The position numbers and the translations under genes are program-made. Under the pieces are notes generated by a model that did no database searches, was not told where the DNA came from, and saw only the letters and a program-made list of their open reading frames with translations. This document shows, piece by piece, positions 37,551 to 48,317 of a DNA stretch of 64,000 bases; within the stretch, counting starts at the first letter, position 1, and every line of letters begins with the position of its first letter. The stretch comes from Monilinia fructicola (taxonomy: Eukaryota > Ascomycota > Leotiomycetes > Helotiales > Sclerotiniaceae): the NCBI GenBank assembly GCA_008692225.1, contig VICG01000003.1, forward strand, positions 1,605,501 to 1,669,500, written 5' to 3'.

Positions 37551-38184
37551 GGAGGGTCTAGAACAGCCGTTTTCTAAATCGCGTGTTTTTGACCCAGATT
37601 TTAAGATTTTCTAATTCTTTTTAATTAATAATAATTTGATTAACTAAACTTTCTTATATTAAAATTAGTACTATATAGAAAGTTAAACGTTAACTATCTA
37701 TTGATATTTTTATAATTATTTATATCCAATTTATAATAAAGTTATTAAGAATTGAAAATGGAATTTTAATTGCTTAATGTAACATTCGCTTATATAATCT
37801 ACTTATTAATATATCATTTCAATATTATTATAAATTCGATTTTTATTTTATTTCATATCGTATAAAACTAAAAATTAGCTTAGAATTATAAATATCTATT
37901 AATATTATAATCCTTTAAATTTTAAATCATTTTAAGCTTAAAATAAAAAGTAACTGAAATTCGATAAAATTAAAAAATATAATTTATATTTCAAAATATT
38001 ATAAACGAAATAAGAATTGAACTTTTATATTTTTAAATATATACTCTAAATTCTTAAGTTTCAAGGATTCAAAAATATATAAAAAAAAAGATTATTTTAA
38101 TTAATAAAATACTTTGAAAATATATAAATAAAAAAATCTGGGTTAAAAACAACACAATTTAGAAAACGGCCGTCTAAACCCTCC
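37551..38184. mobile_element. MITE-like element with ~52 bp terminal inverted repeats, RIP-like interior
   Basis: Left terminus 37551-37602 and right terminus 38133-38184 are inverted copies. Both start GGAGGGT(C/T)TAGA, share GCCGTTTTCTAAAT, and end with ACCCAGATTTT. In my hand alignment they differ by two single-base gaps and five substitutions, and all five are C/T or G/A transitions. The interior (about 37610-38130) is almost pure A/T with no open frame. This is the pattern of a short non-autonomous DNA transposon that has undergone repeat-induced point mutation or similar decay. No clear target-site duplication is visible. Confidence 0.7.
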
Positions 38185-38572
38185 GGCAAGCCGTCGGTTA
38201 ATTAACCAATGAAAAAGGTTGAGGCTTATAGGTGGGGCTAAGTAAACACTAGACTAACTTTGGCAGTCCAAGCTATGATTTTCGTTGTTCTACATTTCAA
38301 CATGTAGGCGTGCGCGACCTAGTATCTACATTTGAGTAAAAACTAACAAACATGTTTGGGGCAAATTAGACATATTGAAAATGTTGACTTCTTTCAAATA
38401 AGTTCCAGATATATTTGTTGACAGCTCCCAAAAGCCACTGCTAATAACTTGTTGTGAAGAAGCCGATGCTGAGTATCATCGACCGCATGAATCAATTCAA
38501 ATAGAAATTGAAAGATGCAGGTATCGACAACATCAGGAAATCAAAATCAGATCCCAAATTTGTACCAGGTAC

Positions 38573-40356
38573 CTAATCATCGAGGAGGCTTTGAATCTTT
38601 TCAAGACGTTCTCTAGCTTTCTTATGAGTCTCTTCTTGCCCCGCAAGCTCTTTCTCCCTTTCTTTGGCAGCTTCAAGCGCTGCTTCTGCTCTTTGATCAT
38701 GAGTCGAAATTGCGAGTTGCTTCTGTCTGTATTCCTCTGCGGCTGTCTCTTTGTAGGCATCAATAGCGAGTTTTAGCCGCTTGCGTGCCTCATCAGCTGC
38801 GAGAATCTTCTGTTGAACCGCTTCACGTTCTTCTGCCAAAATGATCGCTAATTGAGGCGGTTTGTTTGGAGTATCTCTTTGTGTTGGAGACTTGGAGAAG
38901 GATTTTGGACTTCGATAGTTTGATGCTGGAAACCACCTTCAGAAGTTGTCATTGTAGCTGATTCCGTTGTGCGATTACCAGAAGCCTCGTCCTGAGAATC
39001 ATGTGTTGTAAGTGTTTATGATTATATTCATGTATAGACAAAATACGGTATCAGGACTTACCTGAGCTATCATATCGATCGAAGTTCCATTGACACCCAT
39101 CACATCCCGAGGACCCATAACGTAGCGAACCTTTTTGGCTGGTTTCTCTTCAATCTCACTTTGAACGCTGCTGTTGGATGCACCGCGCTTCAATCCTACC
39201 CCTCCAAAACTCCGAATTGTCAAAAAGAGCGGTGGAAGGCTCTTTCCCCCCCTGTATTTCTGATGATTTCGCGTCGATAGCTCTCTGTTGTCGATACCAG
39301 ATCTAGATTTTTCTTATCAGCAACAGCGCAGTCAGTTTGTCTAATATATTTATACCTTGATCTGATGTTTGTTCAGCACAGTTTCTTTTACTAGATCGGC
39401 CATTATTGGGTTAGTTAAATGATTGAATCGTGCATACTGAGCTCTTAAAACGTCATGCTGTTGACGCGAAACAATCAACGGTTGTTCATCTTCTAAAATT
39501 AGCTCGGAATTGGCACGACCTGACTACAAAGCGGTTGTCAGTGATCCTTGAGTCATCGTAGATAGAGAGAGGAAAGTGGATACTTACTGGAGAGACTTTT
39601 CAGTTGAGCTTCTAGGTACTGAACTTGGGGGGCCATCTGTGCTGGTGGCAAGTTTCGAGGGTGTTTGTTTAAGTTGTGTCTTAGGAGCCTGAATCATCTC
39701 GCGTGAGGCTCTCTCGATAGAAGTTGGAGTTCTGGCATCGAAATTGTGCTTTTTTCTTCCCTTGGTCATCCAGTATCTACAAACATTGGTGTAATTTCCG
39801 GTGGAATCCACGGGAACGAAGACGGTCTGAAACCAGGCGCCAAATTCGAGAAGCTGTGGTCGGTTCGAGCTTGAGTTCTCTCTCTCTATCTCGCTGGCTC
39901 TTGATGCACTCCAATGCAATGGCATCCTCTTCTTCTGACCAAATGTTTCCTTCTTTCCATGGTATGAAAGCATCATCTTCCTGTCGATCATCAGGGAAGA
40001 TCTCGCGTCCAACAGATTTGTCTCCGTTTATAATCTGACTCCTCGTCTTCTTTCTTAAAACTATCAATACCACTCATATGCGAGGAGCTAGAAGATTTTC
40101 CTCGGGATTCCGGCTTCCACTTCGCTTTATCACGATGAAGTTTGGAAACGACTGCAGATGGTTGACGATTAAAGCCTTGTGACTTCATTTCATCAGAAAC
40201 CTTAAACCAAAGATCTCCCGGTAGCTTCCCAGTTTTGGAGTCCGCTTGATCGCTTTTCAAATTGCCGACGATTTCTAGCATCTTGGAAACTTCTTCACGC
40301 GTCCATCTGTCGGGACGTTTTGCCCTCTCACGCTGTGGTTCTATCTCTGGTTCCAT
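38573..40356 (-). CDS. Myb/SANT-like coiled-coil protein B (hypothetical)
   Basis: Same architecture as protein A 3 kb away. Start 40356 (MEPEIEPQRERAKRPDRW). First Myb-like domain: DRWTREEVSKMLEIVGNL ... GDLWFKVSDEMKSQGFNR ... VVSKLHRDKAKW. Second: NIWSEEEDAIALECIKSQRD ... ASRIWRLVSDRLRSRGFHR and, after a frame change, VCRYWMTKGRKKHNFDAR. Later exons give SGRANSELILEDEQPLIVS, KPAKKVRYVMGPRDVMGVNG and a C-terminal coiled coil (LAEEREAVQQKILAADEARK ... EREKELAGQEETHKKARERL) ending IQSLLDD. Introns are likely near 39595-39535, 39365-39310 and 39060-39000. Several frame breaks (near 40020, 39785, 39230 and 38895) make the model approximate. No known family name is assigned beyond Myb/SANT-like. 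Confidence 0.6.
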
Positions 40357-40864
40357 CGTAAGATCCCCTAGTACAGGCTGATAAATTAGAAAAAGATTTG
40401 TTAATTCAACGTAAGTAACAGCGACTAGTTAGATTGTAAGTCTAATAGATTGTAAAGGGAAATTCGAATAACAAAAAAATGGTTTGACGATTAGTTAACG
40501 AACAGATCAAATAGTACTAAACTTATCATTCCAAGGTTGATTGTTGTTGTTGTTGTTGTACAGCCTGTTATAAAAATTTAATTTATTAGGTTACCCTTAA
40601 TCAAAATATTTGGGAAATCTTAGATCGCGAATACCGTTCCTAACGCGTTGATACGCTACCCTACGCGATCCTTGTACTATTTCGGAGAGGGCTATTTTCC
40701 GCTTCATTGAATACATAATATTATATTTTGTAGGGTGTCAATTCTTATGAAAATTAGTATGACAACCTCGCAAGAGAGGGAAAGGAGAGGATTGAAAGAA
40801 ACGGATCATTAGCGTTCCATGTTTGCCGAAATAGGCAGGTCAAACTGCCATCCATCCTATTGTA

Positions 40865-41100
40865 ACTTATCGCTAGATCCTCTGATAAATAGCGAAGGGT
40901 TTGCAGCTTTTTCGGGTCTCCTTGGTTTTGAGGGTTACCAATGTGCTTGCTAATGGCAATAGAGCGTTCCTCTTCTGGCTAACGAAAGTCAATACGTAGT
41001 TGAGGATCATCAGCTGCACTTTCGGGTGTCTAGTAGTCACCATCCACACAGCCATCATGATTCTCATTCTTGTCCTCGATGTTCTCACTTTGATACATGA
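40865..41100 (-). pseudogene. Short coding-like relic with two in-frame TAG codons
   Basis: From 41098 the minus strand reads MYQSENIEDKNENHDGCVDG, then a TAG, TPESAADDPQLRIDF, another TAG, and PEEERSIAISKHIGNPQNQG with a further hydrophilic stretch to about 40865. The acidic, Lys-rich composition is protein-like. TAG can arise from CAG by a C-to-T change, but that history is inference. No family is recognised. Confidence 0.35.
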
Positions 41101-41889
41101 TAGCGAGGGAAGAACTCTGTCAAAGCTTGTTAAGCGCTAATGATTACTTAAGGGCAGCTAGATGGCAAACGACGTTTCCTCAGGTCACCTTAATTAGGTT
41201 ATGCCATCAACAAACACTATTCAACAATCCTTTACTTGAAAAAAAAAACAAGATCTCCTTTAAAAAAGAAAAGTCAAGAAATTTCATTATCTGTCACCCA
41301 GTATTTCAATTTTGTGTCAGTTATTATATTTATCTAAGGGCAATCATGAACTATCTAGTTGTATCTATTCAATGATTCTGACTATTCGATGAATATACAT
41401 TCACCAAGATCAACTAGGCTCTATCGTACAGGTAGGTTATCTCAACAGATTGAGACAGATAGCAAAGACCGCTTGTATTTTAAGGGCTTAAACGCTTTAG
41501 GATAACATGAAGCGATTCCCAGAGTTAAATACCTAAGGCATAAAGCTTCCTGAACGGGAACTCCTCGCTTAATCCATTGGCTACTGTAACCTTGAGCTTA
41601 CTGTTGCCCCACCACCTTTATTTTCTCTCACAGGCACTATGCCAACACTTATTTCCTTCCGCGCGATGTACGAGGTAAGTTTAACTTCTGCACAATTCCC
41701 ATAAAGATGTCATTGATCAAATTTCAGAAATAGCTCGAGCTTAACGATGATTTCTCTAATGTCGGCTATATATAGCCATTACTATGCATGCCAAATAGTC
41801 TACATCGAGGGAATTATCGCTACTATTTTTGGCTTCACTGATAGATAATATCACCATATATCACCAAGCTAGGTTTGGTTCTATCACTT

Positions 41890-44860
41890 TCTTCCTCTCT
41901 CATGGCTGAGGCGATAGAGTTCAGTCTCCGTCTTTTCAATCCTTGTTACGTCCTCATGCTCTAATCGTTGCATGTTGAGATTCTTCTTGCGCTCGCCCGA
42001 TGCTGCAATGCGCTTCTTATATGTATTGCATTAATCGTTAAACCCCTGTCTGAATTCTTTGTATATACAACCATCTTCTAGATTGAGGCTTATTCGCTTG
42101 TTCCAGAGTGCGAACGGGTGAATCAGTTTCATTGGAGTTGGTCAGATTGGGACTTTTTGTGGCCGAGGTCACTTATTCGGCAGGTTCCCGGGGGGTGGGA
42201 GGAGGGGTTCCTAGGCGGAGAACTCCCGAAGTTGAACCTACACCTAGGCTAGCAGATTTTAGTGGGCTATGCAGACATCAAGACTCACTTCTTCGGGCGC
42301 TGAGTTACGGCTGCTGCTGCTGATGTTGTTTAGTCCGGCGTTGAGGAACCGACGACCTTAAACTTTTTTAGTAGAGACTTGTTCTCCGAAACATGAATGT
42401 GCTCTCTAGGGAATCATCGGAATTGTCAGAATCATACCCCAGATACGATGTTCGGATCGCTCTCGCTTCATATGCTCTTGCTTGGGTGATGTATTCGCCT
42501 GAGCTCTCTTTAAAGAGCCCGCTTGTTGCAAAACCAATTCTACGCACCAATATCACTAAGCCCTGAGAGTTTCGAACATCTGGGAAAGATATGCAGCAAC
42601 CTGTATAAAGGCTAGACCATGGTGTTTCGCAAGCATCTGACTTTGTTCTATGGATGGATTGACGGAACGTTCAGCAAATTTCTTCAAAGCATCTTTTTCT
42701 GCTTGCGTAAAGTCAACGCGTCAGCCGTTGGAACTTGAGGGAGTGAAAGCATAAATGGACGATATCAAAGCGGCAATTCATGGAGGGTTAGTTAAAGAAG
42801 GCTGAATATCTCTAGTCTAAGGGCATTCTCACAAGATATCTTATCAAGCTTCTTCTCCTCTTCGCGACCACAATGGAGCGTCGGGATTCGGATAAGCCCC
42901 GAAAACTTGATATCAATATGGTTGGTCTTTGAAGAAGTTTGATTGGCCTTAACATCGTATGAAATGGCTTCCCAAAAAATTATCAGCCATGTGGGCGCTA
43001 TCCCACCTTGCAACTCATTTCTAGACCATCAAGGGCTCTCTCCTTATACTTCTGCACCCCCCGAAAGTATCGGTTCCAGCAACTCCTACAAGCCATTGAA
43101 TTCTAATATGTCTATGTTCCTTCAAATTTTTGGCTAGAATGTCTATTAAAGGCGAAAATGGGAGGGTGTATTACTTTCAAAAGAGTAAAGAGGGTGGAAG
43201 AAATGAGCCCAAGATCGAAGACTTACTGGCACCCAAGTCTCGACCGAATTGAAAATCTACAAAAGTTTGAATTGACAATAGGAAAGTGAAATTAGCTCAT
43301 AGGCGAAGGTTGCTTCTACTGTGAATCTATTGGATTTATTGTGATAATCTGTAACCTGCCTTCAAGCAAGAGTATCCAATAATCAACTCTTCATTAATTT
43401 TTCAATTCTTCCGAGTCTCTGCTTATAGTCAATGGCCTTGCTATGCTGGTGCCAAATCGATGGAGATCTTACCAAGGTGCTTGCAAACTCAAGAGCCCAA
43501 CTATTCCAACACCCACAATATCCATCTACATTTTAATCAACAAGAAATCATATCCAAACCCTCGATTTCTTCCGCAATAATTCCAATTTAAGTTGCTCTT
43601 CATCTAGCCTTCTCTTCTCTTTTTGAATAGAAGGAGATTCTTTCGCGCTTCAGACTCATGTTTTTTGACCTCATTCCTAATTTCCATGTATCAGTTTCTC
43701 GGACTCCTCATACTTTGATTGTGATCTTTGTCGTTCTTTCGTCCTTTGATATGTGAATCTCACGGAGAATTCAACTTCGAGGCCTGAGGATTTGGGAATT
43801 ACTGGGTTTGGATCGGGAATCTACCTGTAGCCTTTGAAGTTATGGATTGGTTCTTAGCTGATGCTATCATCTGAGTCATTTGCGAAACAGTGATAGGTGG
43901 AACCCAGCAAGAATTCTCATTTGAGGCTTGCCTTGGAGCTGTCTTTCTCTTGGACGATCCCTTGAGTGACAGAGCTGGTACGGTTGACGACGCTGCCACT
44001 TTTTCTTTCGAATCATTGCTCATGTTACAATTTTAGCGCAATATTTGGATGTTCCAGTGGATCACAAACATTTACTTTCTTGATCTCGCTCCGCCAAGAC
44101 AGTCTTTCTTTCATTGTCCAGACGCTCGTTCACTTGTAGCAACCTCAAGCGCGTCTGGCTGTGCCTCCGTAAGAGCCATACCTGGACTGTGTTTCTTCTT
44201 TCTTGATCTTCTATCTGAGTTTAGCATATCATGTACGAAGATAGGACAACAAGGAGTTGGTCTCTTATCAAAAACCAGAATAATCGCATTTCAAATACCC
44301 AATGAAGAATATAGGCCTCCCTTGATCTTTTGCGGAACCTTATGCTTGAAGATTGCAACCTATTGAGTTCCAATTCTCTTTCACAGGACTCTTGTCAGTT
44401 TCTCGTTTTCAAAGCGAGCCTTGTACTGCTTATATAGGCATTCGTCTTCTTCAGCTGACCAGAAGTAGGACTTTCGGTATGGTCGGACAGATTTTCTTTT
44501 TCGTCTTCATCTTGAAGAATAGGCTTTTTTCGTGACACCTATATCCCCAGTTCACGCATCTACTTGCAAGTTCTTCCCGGGTTCCTCCAGCTCCTGGAGT
44601 TCACCTGTGTCATTGTTGACCGGGATCAGATGATGTTTGAAGAAGATGCTCATGTTCTTATTCCGTTCCATTATCTTGGCCATACTACTTTCCCTGACTA
44701 ACTAATCGTAGAACTCGTCGCAATCCCGCGGCGCTTCATGGATCTCTTCACTCGCAAGTTCTTCGAGATGAGTTCGAACTCTTTTTCAGGAAAAGCCGGC
44801 TCTAAGTATAGGCCTGATGCATGCTTTTTCAGAACAGAATATTAAGAGACATCGAACTCG
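41890..44860 (-). pseudogene. Decayed third Myb/SANT-like gene
   Basis: Minus-strand patches, in order: EPAFPEKEFELISKNLRVKR at about 44740-44805; YRKSYFWSAEEDECLYKQYK plus ARFENEKLTRV at about 44390-44485 (a clear Myb-like WSAEED start); WNSIGCNLQA after a frame change; KEKVAASSTVPALSL and a Lys/Ser-rich run at 43800-44020; FTQAEKDALKKFAERSVNP at about 42650-42715; VTSATKSPNLTNSNETDSP at about 42110-42160; and a coiled coil ERKKNLNMQRLEHEDVTRIE at about 41935-41990. The order (Myb-like domains, Ser-rich linker, coiled coil) and the strand match genes A and B. Multiple stops and frame changes separate the patches, so it reads as a decayed paralogue. Some breaks could be consensus errors. Confidence 0.5.
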
Positions 44861-45552
44861 CTCGTGTCGTGACCATTGTTGTGGTAGTGATAGGGAATAT
44901 TCTGGCAAATAGTCACTTAATACGTGTAGGGCAGACTATGGAAGATTAATTCTGGGCTAAAGCGGCTGGAGCGTGGGTGGCTTTACCGACTCGGCATCTA
45001 GGAATCTTCTTATATCTAGCTCGTGTAGTGGAGACATTATAGACTGGACAATGATAGCTTTATGAATGGGACAAAATTTCAGTGGTTCTGATCAAGAGTG
45101 CTCCAATGAGTAGAAAAGAGGACGAAACAAGGGCATTTCAAATGCTGGCCCATGAGAACCATATGAACACAGAATGTATGCTGAATTCGAAAAACCGATA
45201 GCCCACATGACTTCACGCGGGGACCAATCTGCAAATATTCTCAGACTGGATGCCGATACTCGAGATCATTAGATGCAATTAATCTGCTTCCGTGACCGTC
45301 AAAAACCAACGCAGGTGTCACTTCCCAGCGTCACCCCCCAAAAAAAGACTGGCACACTTCAACCTTTCCCAAAATTCAGCCAATGCTCTTCCCTTACAAG
45401 ATCTTTCGCCTTACAGGACCGCTCATCCTACCACTAGTAGCACCCATTGCATCCAACCTGCCAAACCACTTTACCAACCAATCCTTCTGCTCCTCGCTTG
45501 CTCCGCAAAAGCAAAATCCCCTTCAACTTCTCCGCACGATAATCTTGATACC

Positions 45553-46381
45553 TCAACTCCGGACCGTATGACGAAGCTCATCCACCCATTTACCCGTCTT
45601 CTCAAGCTTGCGTCTCTTCAACGGTAACCCTAGCATTTTTTCGAGTTTCGCCATCCGGATCATCATCAAGGGGATGAATGTGACGTTTGACGGAGATTTG
45701 ACTTTCTAAGAGGACTTTAGTAAGCGAGAGTGGGAAGATACAGGAATGTGCATGGTCCAGGTGCGAGTGGAGTGGGGAAATTCGTACTTCTTCTCCCGCG
45801 AGGGCTTTCTTCACCAACGCAATTTCCTTCTGCCGCTGCTTTTTTCTCAAACTCGGAGATTGGCTCGGGGAGAGGGCCCGTAGCTACCCGGCTCATCAGT
45901 CACGTGAAAGGTATGGAGTGGAAGATCAGGCGAGAAGACACGTACCCCGCAGCGCATTATCTTTCTCTCTTTGTTCTTGGGCCTCCAAACGCTCGATGGC
46001 TCGCAGGAGTCGATCGCGTTCTGAAGCCATGATGGCTCTCTCACGAGGGACCTTGAACGAAGTGTCGATGACGGCGAGGAGCTGCTTTCTAAGTTCCTCG
46101 ATGCGGATTCTGATCTCCGTCTTTGGTTTCGTTTCATGATTGACGGCAAACGACGTCTTCGACCTTCTTAATCTTTCCAGTGGATCCGTGTAATCTTCTT
46201 CGTTGTCGCCGAATATGTCACGAAATATGTTTCTTTCTGAATTTTCACAGATGTCGGGCTGAGCTCCCTCTGTGAGATTCTTCGTTTTAAGCTCTGTATG
46301 TTTATCTTCGGCGGGGACCCGTAGCTTAGCTTTTATGACCTCCCTGCGGAGGAAAGCTTGAAGACCTTGTTTTCTCGTCAT
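45553..46381 (-). CDS. Small basic/charged protein of unknown function
   Basis: Not recognised. Start 46381 (MTRKQGLQAFLRREVIKAKL). Introns 45945-45884 and 45787-45706 have good splice sites. Exon 1 is rich in charged helices: RNIFRDIFGDNEEDYTDPLE, TEIRIRIEELRKQLLAVIDT, ERDRLLRAIERLEAQEQREK. Exon 2 gives GPLPEPISEFEKK and, after one extra A in the six-A run at 45840-45845, QRQKEIALVKKALAGEE. Exon 3 gives PLMMIRMAKLEKMLGLPLKR and ends with DELRHTVRS at 45553. Length is about 230 residues. An N-terminus with basic residues and few acids could be a mitochondrial presequence, but that is a guess. Exon phases agree, which supports the model. Confidence 0.6.
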
Positions 46382-48317
46382 GTTTACGCAGCAACTTGAC
46401 AGTTTTGGCAAGGAAAGAAGATAACGACTCAGTATTGCAAGTGAGTAGGGAAGACTGTGACTTGGAAGCAGAGTTTGAGTTATGAGTTAAGCTCAAAGAT
46501 GCGGGGTAGGTAAAAGATAGGTGAATCTAGACGCAGCCCGGCAAACAAAAGCGAGAAGATCCTGACAGCCCCTGGTTTAATTCGGCAACGACAATAGACG
46601 AGATGATACTGACGCTTCTCCTGGATCTTACCGACAACAAAAAGCAATCTCGCGCATCCATAAAAAATGCAATGATAGCACAGATCCACATCGAGAGATA
46701 CCAAAATGAAGGACGCCCGTGTGATCAACGGCTAAATACAAAATAGTCCAGCCACTTCCAAGTGACTCGTCACAGACCGATAAGTTCAGCCGGCTTGGGG
46801 TTTTGCAAAGCGTCAAATTATTCTCCACTAACCCTGCAGCAAATACTCCACGTGGACCCTTGAACAATCCCCAATGATCACCAACCCCGTTCCACCGTTT
46901 ATTCACGACAAAAGATTAACCTGCTACTCAGCCGGCTTCCTCAATATCGGCTCATACCATCCACAACCCAGCCCAACGTGAATATACGCTCTCAACACAC
47001 CAACACACCATAAAAAAGAGCACTGCAGAGTAAAACCCCAACCCAAAGCACAGCCACACCTACCTACCTACCTACCAAAGTACACAAACAACCCTCACAT
47101 CGAGACCAGATACCAGCACCACCCACAAACACACAACAAAAGACAACGACTTCTCCCGCTCCCAAAGACTTAAGTCACAATACCAAACATACTCGCAGAA
47201 ATTTCCCCACGCCTCCTAGAGGAATAACTAAGGACAAGATCCATACCTGTGAGCAGCAAGCAAGCAAGCAAGCAAGCAAGCAAATAAAACTGGCCATGCG
47301 CTCAGCGCGGTATGATACTCTACGTGAGAGGCTGTCGAGCCACTGCATCGGATCCTCTCCATTTTTTATGTAGAAGGGAGTTACGAGGAACTGATTTTTA
47401 AATCATCACCTGCTCGCACATGTCTCCTTGGACTTTTGGGAGATCTTGGAAAAAGGGGGGACGTGTCACTCTCGCTTATCTGCGATAGCTCCAAATTGGA
47501 TACATCACCATGGGATAGACCGTTTGTTCATTCAATCATTAAATTAATTACTGAGTACTTGCTGCAAAAGCAACCATTGGCCATACACACACATACAACC
47601 TGGCAATATCCACGTGCACAGCACTCAATTCAGCACAACCATTAAAACCATCACACTGCGCCACTTCACAAGTCAGCCATGACACCATAGGAAATCAGGG
47701 TATGACGAGTCCACCATAATGAACCGCACTGTTATTTCAGTATCCTCCAGCGTGAAACATGCACGAGCTTTCTATTTAACAGAATACTACCACCAGCGAG
47801 TATCAGACTTTGTTCCCCTTGAACCCCATCCCTTCCTCCCATGCTCATAATATCTACGTCCTTCCGCAAACGCTCAAACCCATCCTCGAAAAAACAAAGG
47901 GATATCAAATCAAATCAAATCAAATTGAATCAAATCGACTCAGCTCAACTTCCAAGGAAAACATAAGCGAGCAAGGAAGCAAAATGCACGTACGCAATCC
48001 TCAACCACTGAAATATCAAATCAATCAAGCAAAACACATGCGAAGAAGGCACTCAAAACGCCATGAAAATGTAAAATTTATCTTCCGATCAATCAACTGC
48101 TGTTGTCGATCAGAAACATCGGACTATCATTCATTCGATTTCCAGAACTAACGCCAGCCACCACCTTGCTAACATGAGTGCAAAAAAGAAGATACATCTC
48201 GACGCTTTCTGCGTTTCCGACGCTCGAAGCAAAAACATAAGATAAAAAAAGGCTTAAATTTCCTATCATTCAAAAGTATAAGGTCATAGAGGAGTCGTGG
48301 TAAGAGTCTGAGGTTCT
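46382..48317. other. Spacer upstream of the small gene and downstream of the LIM-RhoGAP gene
   Basis: About 1.9 kb with no supportable gene. It contains (CTAC)n near 47062-47074, (AAGC)n at about 47258-47284 (the same unit as at 12447-12539), and short AATCA repeats near 47905-47935. Confidence 0.55.

Larger units (their letters stand above)
35605..38572. other. Spacer between Myb-like genes A and B, holding a transposon-like element
   Basis: No gene is seen. It contains a diverged duplication at about 36150-36440, a (GGAT)n run near 36995-37015, and a 634 bp AT-rich inverted-repeat element at 37551-38184, listed separately. Confidence 0.6.
40357..45552. other. Relic-rich region between Myb-like gene B and the small gene at 45.6 kb
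   Basis: About 5.2 kb with no intact gene. Minus-strand coding-like fragments occur at 40865-41100 and, as a decayed Myb-like gene, between about 41890 and 44860; both are listed separately. The rest is moderately AT-rich unique sequence. Confidence 0.55.
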
